DNA from: JAJFJD01 sp965228975
Lineage (GTDB): Bacteria > Pseudomonadota > Alphaproteobacteria > UBA8366
Assembly (NCBI GenBank): GCA_965228975.1
Contig: OZ245851.1
Location: 558,001 to 622,000 of the forward strand
Direction of reading: 5' to 3'
DNA length: 64,000 bases
Shown here: piece by piece, positions 42,243 to 51,540 of the stretch
Numbering within the stretch: the stretch's first letter is position 1
Layout of the letters: every line of letters starts with the position of its first letter
The notes under the pieces: model-generated
Seen by the model: the letters and a program-made list of their open reading frames with translations, nothing else
What the model was told of the DNA's origin: nothing
Databases searched by the model: none
Made by a program: the position numbers and the translations under genes

Positions 42243-43468
42243 TGACAATTGCCACCGACATCAGTCCTGACCACGGGATGGAGTCTACGGGGCGAGCGGG
42301 CAACCTGAAGATTGCGAACTTCATGGACTCCAGCCTGATAGACTTGGAGAAGAAGGGCGTGCTCGCGAACGTACCCGATATCTATAACCCGGACCGCGCT
42401 TATGGGTCGGTTTTACATTTTACGCCGCATGAACAGGATATTGAACTCAGCGGATTTTTTGCGCCGCAAGGGATTAAACTTGTTCATCACCCATCGGCTT
42501 GGCTCAGCCCGGTCCGATTTTTCCGGTCAATTTTTCAAGCAATGCGATTGTTCCGCTCCGAAAAAATCGACCTTGTGCGTGGGCGACTACCCTATCTGGG
42601 CAGCCTCGTCGGTGGTGTCGCGGCGCGGCTGTGTGGCGTTCCATTTGTGGTATCCCTGGGCGGTGACAACCGAATCGTGCAGGAGCGAAACCGATCCTAC
42701 AACTACGGTAGCCGGAGCATCTCGTATGGAATGGAATGGTTGGTTCTAAAACTTGCGCACCGGATTATCGTTCCCAACCGTTTCACACGGACCTATGTTG
42801 AAAACATAATTGGCCAGCGGGGCGCCGCGAAATGCGCCCAAATTCCGTGGTTGAGCACACCGCTTCTCGAGTCCTCTGCTTCTGACGACGCCATGATGGC
42901 CGAGCTGGCGCTGCCGCCGGAGTTGGCAATCGTACCAATCGTTGGGTTTCTGAATTCGTATAAGTTCACAGACGTTCTCTTCGACGCCATCGACGGCCTG
43001 AACCTCAAGACGGCGGACGGGCGGGAAGTCTGTTTCTGTTTCTGTGGCGATGGGCCGTTGCGGGAGGCGGGTGATGCGCGCTTTGAGAGTCAGCCAAACG
43101 TCAGCTTCTTGGGCTGGCAGGCGAGTGCTACCGTTCACGCGCTGCTACGACGGGCCGAGATGGTGCTGATTCCCATGTCCGGTTTCGTATTGCTCGAAGC
43201 GGCCAGTATTGGGAAGCCTGTGGTCACGAGCAATGTGGAATGGCACACCGAAATGGTTCAAGACGGGCAAAGTGGCCTCGCGGTCGACCCTCATGATCCC
43301 CATGCTTGGCGTGTCGCGATCGGGCGGATGCTGTCGGATGCGGCGCAGGCTTCCGCCATGGGTGGTCGGCTGAAGGAAGTTTATTGGCGCGACTATGCGC
43401 CGCAACGCTGCAAGGACGCCGAAGTCGACCTGTATTTGAGTTTGACCGGAAGCAGGGCGAAGCCGTGA
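42239..43468 (+). CDS. Glycosyltransferase family 4 (GT-B)
   Basis: 409 aa. C-terminal lobe signature: CFCGDGPLREAGDARFESQP, VSFLGWQASATVHALLRRAE and VLIPMSGFVLLEAASIGKPV, the E-x7-E-like donor-binding segment of GT4 enzymes. The N-terminal lobe begins around LKIANFMDSSLIDLE and has GSLVGGVAARLCGVPFV. It probably extends the repeat unit from a UDP- or GDP-sugar. ATG overlaps the previous stop and its own stop overlaps the GTG of the next gene. Confidence 0.88.
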   Translation: MMTIATDISPDHGMESTGRAGNLKIANFMDSSLIDLEKKGVLANVPDIYNPDRAYGSVLHFTPHEQDIELSGFFAPQGIKLVHHPSAWLSPVRFFRSIFQAMRLFRSEKIDLVRGRLPYLGSLVGGVAARLCGVPFVVSLGGDNRIVQERNRSYNYGSRSISYGMEWLVLKLAHRIIVPNRFTRTYVENIIGQRGAAKCAQIPWLSTPLLESSASDDAMMAELALPPELAIVPIVGFLNSYKFTDVLFDAIDGLNLKTADGREVCFCFCGDGPLREAGDARFESQPNVSFLGWQASATVHALLRRAEMVLIPMSGFVLLEAASIGKPVVTSNVEWHTEMVQDGQSGLAVDPHDPHAWRVAIGRMLSDAAQASAMGGRLKEVYWRDYAPQRCKDAEVDLYLSLTGSRAKP

Positions 43469-44610
43469 AGATTGTCAGCATTGTCGGCGCCCGTCCGCAG
43501 TTCATCAAGGCGGCGCCCGTTTGCAAGGCTTTCCAAAAAGCCGGCATCGACGAATGTCTTGTGGACACCGGTCAGCACTACGACGACGACATGGCGGGTG
43601 CGTTTTTCCGGGAATTGGACTTGCCGAAGCCGGTTCATAGCCTCGGTGTTGGAAGTGGTTCACATGGCCAAATGACCGGGCGCATTCTTGAAAATGTTGA
43701 AGGGGTACTCGAAGAAGAGATTCCGGACGCGGTATTGGTATATGGCGACACCAACAGCACGATTGCCGGAGCGTTGGCGGCAGCGAAGTTGGCGATCCCC
43801 GTTATCCACGTCGAGGCGGGTTTGCGCAGTTACCGCGCGTCCATGCCGGAGGAAATCAACCGCCGCCTGACCGATCACGTTTCGAGTCTGCTGTTCTGCC
43901 CGACGGCGTCAGCGGTCGAGAATCTGCGAAAGGAAAGCGTGGCTGGTCCGGAGGTCACCTCCGAATTATTGTCACTGGACGCATGCGGGGCTTTGCGGCC
44001 GGCCGGAAGACCCATCGTGGCGAACGTTGGTGACGTGATGATGGATGCGCTTCTGGCGATCCGTAACCGGGAAGTCGAGGACGCATTGATCGACACCCTG
44101 GCACCGCAAGGGTATGCGCTCGTGACGCTACACCGTGCCGAGAGCACGGATGACGATGCCATTCTGAAATCCCTTCTGGAATCCATCTCCGAATTGTCTG
44201 AAGCGATGCCGGTATTGTTTCCGATGCACCCGCGGACGAAATCGAGCCTCGAGCGGGCTGGATTAAACAGCATTGTGGATGACAGGCCGGGCCTTCATTG
44301 CGTGCCGCCGATGTCCTATGGCCGGTTCATTCGCGCTCAAGCGGAGTCGCGAGTGGTGGTGACGGATTCGGGTGGCGTGCAGAAAGAAGCCTATATGCTC
44401 GGGGTGCCCTGTCTGACGTTGCGGGAAGAGACGGAATGGCCGGAAACGATTACCAGTGGTTGGAACCGGTTGTTGGGGCTCTGCCCTGCCGACCTGTCGG
44501 CGGATTGCCGCGAGGTCAGCATGCCGGATGGCGAGGCGGTCGCGTGGTTCGGGGACGGCCGTGCTGCCGAGCGGATCGCCGTGGCCGTTGGCGCGGTTTT
44601 GGGCGGGTGA
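43465..44610 (+). CDS. Non-hydrolyzing UDP-N-acetylglucosamine 2-epimerase (WecB/WbpI-like)
   Basis: 381 aa from GTG 43465 (GTGA overlap with the previous stop). Signature blocks: VSIVGARPQFIKAAPVCKAF, DTGQHYDDDMAGAFFRELDL, VYGDTNSTIAGALAAAKLAI, VIHVEAGLRSY and MPEEINRRLTDHV, then DSGGVQKEAYMLGVPCLTLR. Catalytic acids are present. WbpI epimerises UDP-GlcNAc3NAcA at C2 to the Man form. With the fused WbpB-WbpD and WbpE-like enzymes this supplies all but the first oxidation (WbpA), which is not in this window. Confidence 0.93.
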   Translation: MKIVSIVGARPQFIKAAPVCKAFQKAGIDECLVDTGQHYDDDMAGAFFRELDLPKPVHSLGVGSGSHGQMTGRILENVEGVLEEEIPDAVLVYGDTNSTIAGALAAAKLAIPVIHVEAGLRSYRASMPEEINRRLTDHVSSLLFCPTASAVENLRKESVAGPEVTSELLSLDACGALRPAGRPIVANVGDVMMDALLAIRNREVEDALIDTLAPQGYALVTLHRAESTDDDAILKSLLESISELSEAMPVLFPMHPRTKSSLERAGLNSIVDDRPGLHCVPPMSYGRFIRAQAESRVVVTDSGGVQKEAYMLGVPCLTLREETEWPETITSGWNRLLGLCPADLSADCREVSMPDGEAVAWFGDGRAAERIAVAVGAVLGG

Positions 44611-44641
44611 CGCAATTTGTCGTCCGATCAAATTTGAGCCA

Positions 44642-45868
44642 ATGACCGATTTCGAAACCCAACCCGTAATCGGCGATGGCGGAATCAGGTGTCCGACGAT
44701 TCTTTATCTCACGTTCGATGTTGGGTTTGTAAATCCGACCCGTGAGTTGCTTTGCGATATCCTGCGCAACATTGCTGACGTAACGTTTTATGGTCCCGGC
44801 TATATGCGGCCGGATGAATTGAGCAAGGGAATAGAGTCGTTCGTCGCGGCCAAGGGGCCATATGATTTCATTTTATGCGATGAAACGGCCATCGAGGATT
44901 TCAGCATCCTCGATCAAGGGCGGGACTTGAGATTTCGGAACCACGCATGCAGGTTCGACCCTTCGCTCCTTAACATGGGCCGCGATTATCAGGAATTTTT
45001 GCGAAGGTATGACGGCGAGCGGATCGTTGCCCTGCTGCAATCCGACTACTACAACTTTTCAAGCCAACGGATTGAAACGCTAGAATCGATAGGCGACTAT
45101 TTTATTGCGTGGGGAATCGAGTTCATTGATTCGTTCGCTGATCTGGACCCGGCAAGCATGATTGACGGCGGCGTAAATTTGCAGGCTTACGGCGAGTGCA
45201 ACGATCGATATTTACAGTTTCTCGAGGAGCATCCCGAAAAGATCATCTCATGCCCACATTTTGTCTCCGAAGCGGAGATTGATAGTAATCCACTTGCAGC
45301 TCGTCGCTATGACTGGAGTGTTCTTGGCGCTGCCTACGATGCGCGAATCCTGGCGCGTGAGTCCTTAGACAATGCAGGGCTTGAGCGGGGCGGTGATTGG
45401 ATCAATTATACCCTTAGCGTCGCGCAGAAACTGAAGATCAACCTCTACAACAAATACGTAACGATAAAATTGCTGCAGTGGACGTTCCGCCGTGCGCTCC
45501 GGCAATCGAAGTTCAGCTTCACGTGCGGCAGTTTTGTCAACTGGCCGATCCGTAAGTACTACGAGATACCGGCGAACGGGTGCGTCTTGGTTTGCGAGCG
45601 GTCAAATGGTTTCGGGGATCTGGGATTTGTGGACAAGGAGAATTCGGTTGTGTGCGGCGGCGGCGATATTCTTGATGCGCATGCTTGGCTAACGGCTGAC
45701 TTGGAGCGCGCGCAATCGATCGCCGATGCTGGCCGTCACTTGGTTCAAGAACGGCACAGCGTTAACGCGCGGGGACGACAGATCGCATCGGCGCTCCGGC
45801 GCATACAGGAGAATACCTTCGCGGGAAGCCGTTGGCGCGGTGGCGAGTTCGAAATACTGGAACAATGA
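44642..45868 (+). CDS. CgeB-like glycosyltransferase of unknown donor
   Basis: 408 aa from ATG 44642. The N-terminus contains PTILYLTFDVGFVNPTRELL and the C-terminus ANGCVLVCERSNGFGDLGFV followed by a helix-rich end (QERHSVNARGRQIASALRRI), which matches the group 1 transferase C-lobe of CgeB-like enzymes. Middle lobe linkages are divergent and I cannot recognise donor specificity. It begins 31 bp after the epimerase stop. Slight excess of A+T in codons. Confidence 0.7.
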   Translation: MTDFETQPVIGDGGIRCPTILYLTFDVGFVNPTRELLCDILRNIADVTFYGPGYMRPDELSKGIESFVAAKGPYDFILCDETAIEDFSILDQGRDLRFRNHACRFDPSLLNMGRDYQEFLRRYDGERIVALLQSDYYNFSSQRIETLESIGDYFIAWGIEFIDSFADLDPASMIDGGVNLQAYGECNDRYLQFLEEHPEKIISCPHFVSEAEIDSNPLAARRYDWSVLGAAYDARILARESLDNAGLERGGDWINYTLSVAQKLKINLYNKYVTIKLLQWTFRRALRQSKFSFTCGSFVNWPIRKYYEIPANGCVLVCERSNGFGDLGFVDKENSVVCGGGDILDAHAWLTADLERAQSIADAGRHLVQERHSVNARGRQIASALRRIQENTFAGSRWRGGEFEILEQ

Positions 45869-45904
45869 TTTCGTTGTACGGCCGCTCCAACAAGACAGAA
45901 ATTT

Positions 45905-47695
45905 ATGTTTAGCGCCATAATGCGAGACAGTTACCGGTGCCTCGGGTACCGTGTCCCGTTGCTGGTCGTCTTGATGTGCATGGCGTCGCTGCTGGAAGGC
46001 ATCGGTCTCACAATGCTGTTGCCGCTCTTGTCCAGATTCGGTCTGGGCAGCGAAGGCGATGCCAATTTCCTGAACGAAACCGTTGATCGGTTTCTTGCTG
46101 CGCTGTCGATACCGCCGGAGTTAGAGCCGTTGCTCGCGATCATGGTCGGTGTGTTGGTGCTGCAGGTATGTGCGACTTTTGCTCGAACGTGGTTTGAGGT
46201 GGTTTGCACCAACAAATACACGGCGGATTGGCGACACCGTCTTTTCAACACGGTGATCACGGCGGATTGGCCTTATCTCATGCGGACAGAGGCTAGCCGA
46301 CAAGCGAACATTATCGTGAGCGAAACCTCACGGATCAGTGCAGCTCTCAGTATGGCGCTGCAACTTATCAATTCGGCGTTGTTCATTCTGGTTTACGCTG
46401 CAATCTCGCTTGCGGCAGCATGGCAAATGGTTGCCTTCCTCACGGTGTTTGGAATGGGCGTATTTCTTCTGACGCGCCCTTTAAGCCGGAAAAGTCGAAG
46501 AGTGGGCGAGGACGTAACCACGGTTTCCGAGCGGGTATTACATCACGCACAAGAGTTTCTCGTGAGTGCTAAGCTGATCAAGGCGACCGCGACGGAAGCG
46601 ACTGCGCAGTCCGTGATGCGAGATGCGATCGAACGATATCGCCAAACCTACGTGACGGCCGGCGTGATTCCGGCGGTGGTCATGTTGATCTATATGTCCC
46701 TTGGATACGTGATGTTGGGGTTGGGTGTCTGGCTTGCGCTGGAATACGCGACGATCAGCGTGGCTTCGATAATCGTTTCGATCTACGTCTTCTTGCGCTT
46801 GTATATGCAACTCTCGACATTTCAGCAGTTTCGGCAATCTTTCGCGTTGTCGGCGCCGGCATTGATTTCGACCCAACGTGAATTTGAGAATGCTACTGCG
46901 GCTGCTGAACATAGGACCGACGGTATTACGCTGCTGTCGACGGCTCCCGCTGAGATCTCGATTTCGGGTCTTACTGTCCGTTACGACGATCAGCCGGCTC
47001 TGTCCGATGTCTCCGTCGATATCTCGGCCGGCTCGGTAGTCGGTCTCACTGGGCCGTCCGGAGCAGGAAAGTCGACATTTGTCGATGCGATCGTCGGTTT
47101 GGTCACGCCGGCACAGGGAACAGCCGTGATTGACGGTAATGCCGTGCAGAGCCTGAATTTGCGTGCGTGGCGACATCAGATCGGCTACGTGGCACAGGAG
47201 ACTCTGCTGTTGCAGGGGACAGTCGCCGAGAACATAGCGTGGGGGGCCAAGGACGTCGTTGCTGCGGACGTGCAGCGAGCTGCGGTTCTCGCAAACGCGG
47301 ATGAGTTCATACGGAATTTTCCCGAGGGATACGATACGGTAATCGGGGGTCGCAGTGTGCGCATGTCGGGCGGTCAGCGGCAACGGATCGGTCTCGCAAG
47401 GGCCTTATACGGGAACAAGCGATTGATCATTCTCGACGAAGCGACCAGCGCGCTGGATTCCGAAAGCGAGCAGCAGGTTCTGAGGGCAATCGATACGTTA
47501 CGCGGCAAAGTGACAATTGTAATGATCGCGCATCGCCTTTCGACTCTACGGAAGGCGGATCGAATTCTGGTGTTTGAAGATGGCCATATCGTTGAGTCGG
47601 GAGAATTCGAAGCATTGATACGAACTGATGGCCCATTCCGCCGCTTGTGGGAGTTTCAAGCTGCGCAAGACAATACGGCGGAAACTTTGACATGA
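45905..47695 (+). CDS. ABC exporter (MsbA/PglK-like), fused membrane and ATPase domains
   Basis: 596 aa. Residues 1-330 contain six membrane segments, including VPLLVVLMCMASLLEGIGLT, ALFILVYAAISLAAAWQMVA and VVMLIYMSLGYVMLGLGVWL. The ATPase domain has Walker A GPSGAGKS, the Q-loop YVAQETLLLQG, the signature MSGGQRQR and Walker B RLIILDEATSALD. PglK-type proteins flip lipid-linked oligosaccharides; MsbA flips lipid A core. In a locus with a Wzx-like flippase at 58119, this may move a second glycan or lipid. Confidence 0.92.
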   Translation: MFSAIMRDSYRCLGYRVPLLVVLMCMASLLEGIGLTMLLPLLSRFGLGSEGDANFLNETVDRFLAALSIPPELEPLLAIMVGVLVLQVCATFARTWFEVVCTNKYTADWRHRLFNTVITADWPYLMRTEASRQANIIVSETSRISAALSMALQLINSALFILVYAAISLAAAWQMVAFLTVFGMGVFLLTRPLSRKSRRVGEDVTTVSERVLHHAQEFLVSAKLIKATATEATAQSVMRDAIERYRQTYVTAGVIPAVVMLIYMSLGYVMLGLGVWLALEYATISVASIIVSIYVFLRLYMQLSTFQQFRQSFALSAPALISTQREFENATAAAEHRTDGITLLSTAPAEISISGLTVRYDDQPALSDVSVDISAGSVVGLTGPSGAGKSTFVDAIVGLVTPAQGTAVIDGNAVQSLNLRAWRHQIGYVAQETLLLQGTVAENIAWGAKDVVAADVQRAAVLANADEFIRNFPEGYDTVIGGRSVRMSGGQRQRIGLARALYGNKRLIILDEATSALDSESEQQVLRAIDTLRGKVTIVMIAHRLSTLRKADRILVFEDGHIVESGEFEALIRTDGPFRRLWEFQAAQDNTAETLT

Positions 47696-48579
47696 TCCGT
47701 GCGTCGAAAATTGCGTCCTTTTTGGGTTGCCCCTTAGCCGGTTCGGATATTGAAATCACTACCGCCCGGTCGCTGGCATCGGCGGAAGCAGGCGCTGTCG
47801 TTTTCCTCAATAAGGCCGATCGGTCTGCAATTGCGGCGTTGAATGAACTATCGGCGGCTCTATGCATTACGATGCCGGAGATTGCCTCGGACCTGACGTG
47901 TGCCGTTGTGTCCTGTGACAATCCTAGGCTTGCGTTTTGCAAGATGCTGAATGAATTTTTCCCGGAGCCGGGTCCAGCGCGTGCCACTAAGGCTGCAACG
48001 GTTTCGGACACTGCCGTTCTCGGGGAAGATGTTGTGTTCGGAGCAGGCGTCTGTATCGGTGATGACGTGGTGATCGGGTCCGGGACAATAATCGGCGCCA
48101 ACGTCGTAATCGAGGCGCGGACCGTTGTCGGAAACGATTGCGTCATCAAACCAAACTCGACAATCGGCGCCCGTGGCTTCGGGTTCGTTAGGGACGACGA
48201 CAACGCGCCAATCTCCTTTCCGCATATCGGGATGGTCCGGATCGGCGATGGTGTCGAGATTGGCGCGAATTGCACGGTGGTCCGGGCGGCCCTCGACGAA
48301 ACCTCGGTCAATGATCATGTAAAGACGGACGATCATGTCCACATCGCACATAACTGCAGTATCGGCGCCCGAACGTTCCTTGCGGCTGGTGTCGTGGTGT
48401 CCGGCAGCGTGACCATTGGCGCGGATGTCTGGATTGGGCCGAACGCAACCATTGTCGATTATATTTCGGTCGGGGACGGCGCCCATATCGCTTTGGGCAG
48501 CGTCGTAATGCGCCCGGTTGATCCCGGTGAGAAGGTGCTCGGTAATCCTGCGAAACGCATCCCCGGTAGCCGCAAATAG
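47692..48579 (+). CDS. LpxD-like UDP-sugar N-acyltransferase
   Basis: 295 aa from ATG 47692, overlapping the ABC exporter stop. The N-terminal uridine-binding LpxD domain (ASKIASFLGCPLAGSDIEIT, SLASAEAGAVVFLNKADR) is followed by hexapeptide coils (CIGDDVVIGSGTIIGANVVI, GARGFGFVRDDDNAPISFPH), matching the LpxD layout with HNCSIGARTFLAAG for the catalytic His. Housekeeping LpxD is ~340 aa next to fabZ/lpxA; here the gene sits among glycosyltransferases, so it probably acylates an O-antigen amino sugar instead. Confidence 0.85.
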   Translation: MIRASKIASFLGCPLAGSDIEITTARSLASAEAGAVVFLNKADRSAIAALNELSAALCITMPEIASDLTCAVVSCDNPRLAFCKMLNEFFPEPGPARATKAATVSDTAVLGEDVVFGAGVCIGDDVVIGSGTIIGANVVIEARTVVGNDCVIKPNSTIGARGFGFVRDDDNAPISFPHIGMVRIGDGVEIGANCTVVRAALDETSVNDHVKTDDHVHIAHNCSIGARTFLAAGVVVSGSVTIGADVWIGPNATIVDYISVGDGAHIALGSVVMRPVDPGEKVLGNPAKRIPGSRK

Positions 48580-48630
48580 AACTACATGACGTTTGTTACG
48601 GCCGCGGAATATAGGAGTTAGTCAATACTG

Positions 48631-49440
48631 ATGCCCCGTTCATCCAGCGGCGAGGAACACGCCGAAGAGAATGATTTTACGGAATCCAACTATGGACGGT
48701 TGCTTCAACTCGCGGCATCCAAGTATCGATTCGAATCATATGGCGCTGCGCCTGATTCGCCGTTCGTGATTTGGCGGCACGACGTCGATTACAGCCCGCA
48801 ACGCGCTCTCGCATTTGCAAAAATTGAAGCGAGGCTTGGATTGCGGTGCATTTATCATGTACTGGCAAGCAGCCGTTACTACAATATCCTCGAGCCGGAT
48901 ACCGGCGGCGTTGTCCGGCAAATTGCCGCGTTGGGACATGACATCGGCTTACATTTCGATATGGATGTCGTCTTGGAGAGCGGGGCAGTATCGCAAGAGC
49001 AAATACTCGATCGCATTGAATTGGAAAAGCGTCTCATCGAGGCGGTTGCCGGCGCGCCTGTCACCACGATGTCCTTTCACAACTACGTTCTGCATCGGTC
49101 ACGGCTCGACCGAGCGGAAGAAATCTGTGGCATGCTTAATTCCAGCACGAAGACCTATCAGGACGGCTACAAATACGTTTCCGATTCGAATGGAATTTGG
49201 CGCTTCGACCGGCTTGAAGACGTGTTGTCCGAACCTCCCTTTCCGCGGCTGCATGTGTTGACGCATCCTGTTTGGTGGACGCCGGAGCCGATGCCTCCGG
49301 TGATGCGCTTGCACCGCGTTGTGGATGGTCGCGCCAAGGCAAATTACGAATTCTATGCCGCCGTGATGGAACGGGATGGGCGTTTCAAGGCGCTGGCCGA
49401 ACGGCTCGGATTCCCCGCGGCACCGCACGATGGAGAATAG
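48631..49440 (+). CDS. Polysaccharide deacetylase (NodB-fold)-like protein
   Basis: 269 aa. SPFVIWRHDVDYSPQRALAF (near residue 50) contains the HDVD motif typical of proteins related to polysaccharide deacetylases, followed by RLGLRCIYHVLASSRYYN and IAALGHDIGLHFDMDVV with the second His-Asp pair, and MSFHNYV later. These would bind a metal and remove an acetyl group from a sugar, or be a non-catalytic relative common in polysaccharide clusters. No signal peptide, so it would act in the cytoplasm. Confidence 0.82.
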   Translation: MPRSSSGEEHAEENDFTESNYGRLLQLAASKYRFESYGAAPDSPFVIWRHDVDYSPQRALAFAKIEARLGLRCIYHVLASSRYYNILEPDTGGVVRQIAALGHDIGLHFDMDVVLESGAVSQEQILDRIELEKRLIEAVAGAPVTTMSFHNYVLHRSRLDRAEEICGMLNSSTKTYQDGYKYVSDSNGIWRFDRLEDVLSEPPFPRLHVLTHPVWWTPEPMPPVMRLHRVVDGRAKANYEFYAAVMERDGRFKALAERLGFPAAPHDGE

Positions 49441-50665
49441 TACGGCGGGTCAAAAAGACCCGATTTCCCTGTTGGTGGTCGCATGCGGATTCGGAACGGG
49501 CGGGACGGAGCGGCATTTGTCATTGCTCCTGCCGCGGCTTCTCGCGCGGGGGATTAAGCCACGGGTTTATGCGCTTGGCGATGAAGGGGCCATGGCGCAG
49601 CCCATTCGGGATGCCGGAATCACCATTGATTTTCCCCTGGGCGACCAACCATTGGTCACCAAACTGCCGCCGCCATTTCGCGGCTTGGCGGTGTATGCCA
49701 TCGAGATTTTCAGGTTGCGGAAGATCATCAAGCAGGAAAAACCGGACATCTGCCATTGTTTTCTGCCGATGGCGACGATCATCGGAGGCGCTGCCGCGCG
49801 GCTTGTTCGGCATCCTGTCGTGTTGGCGAGCCGTCGGTCATTGCGCAACTATCAAGCGGATAATCCGACGCTGGCGCGGGTGGAACGCCGTCTTATTCGC
49901 GGTATGAATGCTGTGTTGGGAAATTCACGCGCGGTGATCGAGCAGCTTGCCGAAGAGGGAGTGCCCAGGAATCGTATCGGACTGATCTACAATGGCGTGC
50001 CGGTCGAAGCGGCAAGGACAGAGCAGAGCCGACTCTCGATGCGTCGCCGTCTCGGCATAGACGATGATGCGTTGGTGCTGGTCTCGGTTGCAAATCTTAT
50101 CCCTTACAAAGGACACCGCGATCTATTCGAGGGACTGTCCAGTATCGCGGCGGAATTGCCGCCGCGGTGGGAATTATTGTGCGCTGGCCGGGATAGCGGC
50201 ATTGCGGCCGATCTCGAGCATTACGCTGAGGAGCTCGGCATCCGGTCCAATGTGCGCCTCTTGGGCGATTTTGATGATGTCGAGGGCCTGTATTCGGCAG
50301 CGGATATCTCGATTCTTGCATCACATCAAGAAGGGTTCTCCAATGCTGTGGTCGAATCATTGATGGTTGGTGTGCCTATGGTTGCGACGGCTGTCGGCGG
50401 CAACAGGGAGGCGATCGGCGACAACAATGTTGGACGCTTAGTGCCGCCGCGGTCTCCGGAGTTGTTGGCCGCGGCGATTCGGGAACTTGCCGGGAGAGCG
50501 GATTTGCGCCAACGATTGGGAGCCGCCGCTCGAGATCGCGCCCGCGCATTGTTTGCGATTGACGACTGCGTGGGTCGGTACGAGAAATTGTACCGCGGAC
50601 TACTCTCCGCTTCGGATAGACCAGTGAAAGTGTTGGTCGACGATAATGAATGGACCTCATCGTGA
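49430..50665 (+). CDS. Glycosyltransferase family 4 (GT-B)
   Basis: 411 aa from ATG 49430, overlapping the deacetylase stop by 11 bp. N-lobe VVACGFGTGGTERHLSLLLP, linker VLGNSRAVIEQLAEEGVPRN, C-lobe LVSVANLIPYKGHRDLFEGL, CAGRDSGIAADLEHYAEELG and SILASHQEGFSNAVVESLMV, which contains the E-x7-E donor-binding motif. Typical of GT4 enzymes that transfer hexose or HexNAc to polyprenyl-linked acceptors. Confidence 0.92.
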   Translation: MENSTAGQKDPISLLVVACGFGTGGTERHLSLLLPRLLARGIKPRVYALGDEGAMAQPIRDAGITIDFPLGDQPLVTKLPPPFRGLAVYAIEIFRLRKIIKQEKPDICHCFLPMATIIGGAAARLVRHPVVLASRRSLRNYQADNPTLARVERRLIRGMNAVLGNSRAVIEQLAEEGVPRNRIGLIYNGVPVEAARTEQSRLSMRRRLGIDDDALVLVSVANLIPYKGHRDLFEGLSSIAAELPPRWELLCAGRDSGIAADLEHYAEELGIRSNVRLLGDFDDVEGLYSAADISILASHQEGFSNAVVESLMVGVPMVATAVGGNREAIGDNNVGRLVPPRSPELLAAAIRELAGRADLRQRLGAAARDRARALFAIDDCVGRYEKLYRGLLSASDRPVKVLVDDNEWTSS

Positions 50666-51486
50666 CCGAACACACACAGACGACCAAGCCTGTTGATGCA
50701 TTTGCTTTCGGCGAGAATTGGCAACGGTTTCTCCATGATCTTGACGACGACCGCATAGACAAGGCGGAACGATCGTTGGTCGAAATGCTCGAACTCGAAA
50801 GTCTCACCGGCAAGCGATTCCTCGATATTGGTTCAGGAAGTGGACTATTTTCGCTCGTTGCGCGTCGGCTTGGTGCAACGGTGCGATCGTTCGACGTGGA
50901 CCCGGATTCTGTTGCCTGTGCAAAGGCCTTGCGAGACCGGTACCGCTACGACGATCCGGACTGGGAAATCAGCGCCGGATCGGCCCTTGATCCAAAATTC
51001 CTCAATACGTTGGGCCAGTGGGATATCGTCTATTCCTGGGGCGTCCTTCATCATACGGGAGCGATGTGGGAAGCGCTCGAGAACGTTAATTCTCTGGTGG
51101 CTGAGAACGGCATTCTCTTCATCGCGATATACAATCATCAGGGAGGGCCAACCCGGCGTTGGACGTGGATTAAGAAGACCTACGTTGGCTTGCCTTCCTA
51201 CCTTCGGTTTCTGATTCTGTGGCCTTGTTTCGTACGTATGTGGGGCAAGGCATTTTTGCGCGATGTGCTGCTTGGCCATCCCGTTCGGGCTTGGCGGGAG
51301 TATTCCCGCGAGCGCGGTATGTCGCCGTGGCGCGACGTTGTCGACTGGGTTGGTGGATATCCCTTCGAGGCAAGCACGCCCGAAGATATTTTCGACTTTT
51401 ATAAGAAAAAGGGTTACGTGCTTCGAAAACTCAGGACGCGCAATGGGCACGGCTGCAACGAGTTCGTGTTCCAGAAATCAGGTTAG
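50650..51486 (+). CDS. Class I SAM-dependent methyltransferase
   Basis: 278 aa from ATG 50650, overlapping the previous stop by 16 bp. Motif I FLDIGSGSGLFSLVARRLG, motif II VRSFDVDPDSVACAKALRDR, then IVYSWGVLHHTGAMWEALEN. The C-terminal part has TRRWTWIKKTYVGLPSYLRF and LILWPCFVRMWGKAF, hydrophobic and basic, which may bind the membrane or a lipid-linked glycan. Could cap or modify the repeat; acceptor not known. Confidence 0.87.
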   Translation: MDLIVTEHTQTTKPVDAFAFGENWQRFLHDLDDDRIDKAERSLVEMLELESLTGKRFLDIGSGSGLFSLVARRLGATVRSFDVDPDSVACAKALRDRYRYDDPDWEISAGSALDPKFLNTLGQWDIVYSWGVLHHTGAMWEALENVNSLVAENGILFIAIYNHQGGPTRRWTWIKKTYVGLPSYLRFLILWPCFVRMWGKAFLRDVLLGHPVRAWREYSRERGMSPWRDVVDWVGGYPFEASTPEDIFDFYKKKGYVLRKLRTRNGHGCNEFVFQKSG

Positions 51487-51540
51487 CTGGCACATCCGTA
51501 CTCAAAAACGATCTTGTTCGCCGATACGCGACTTTCCGGT

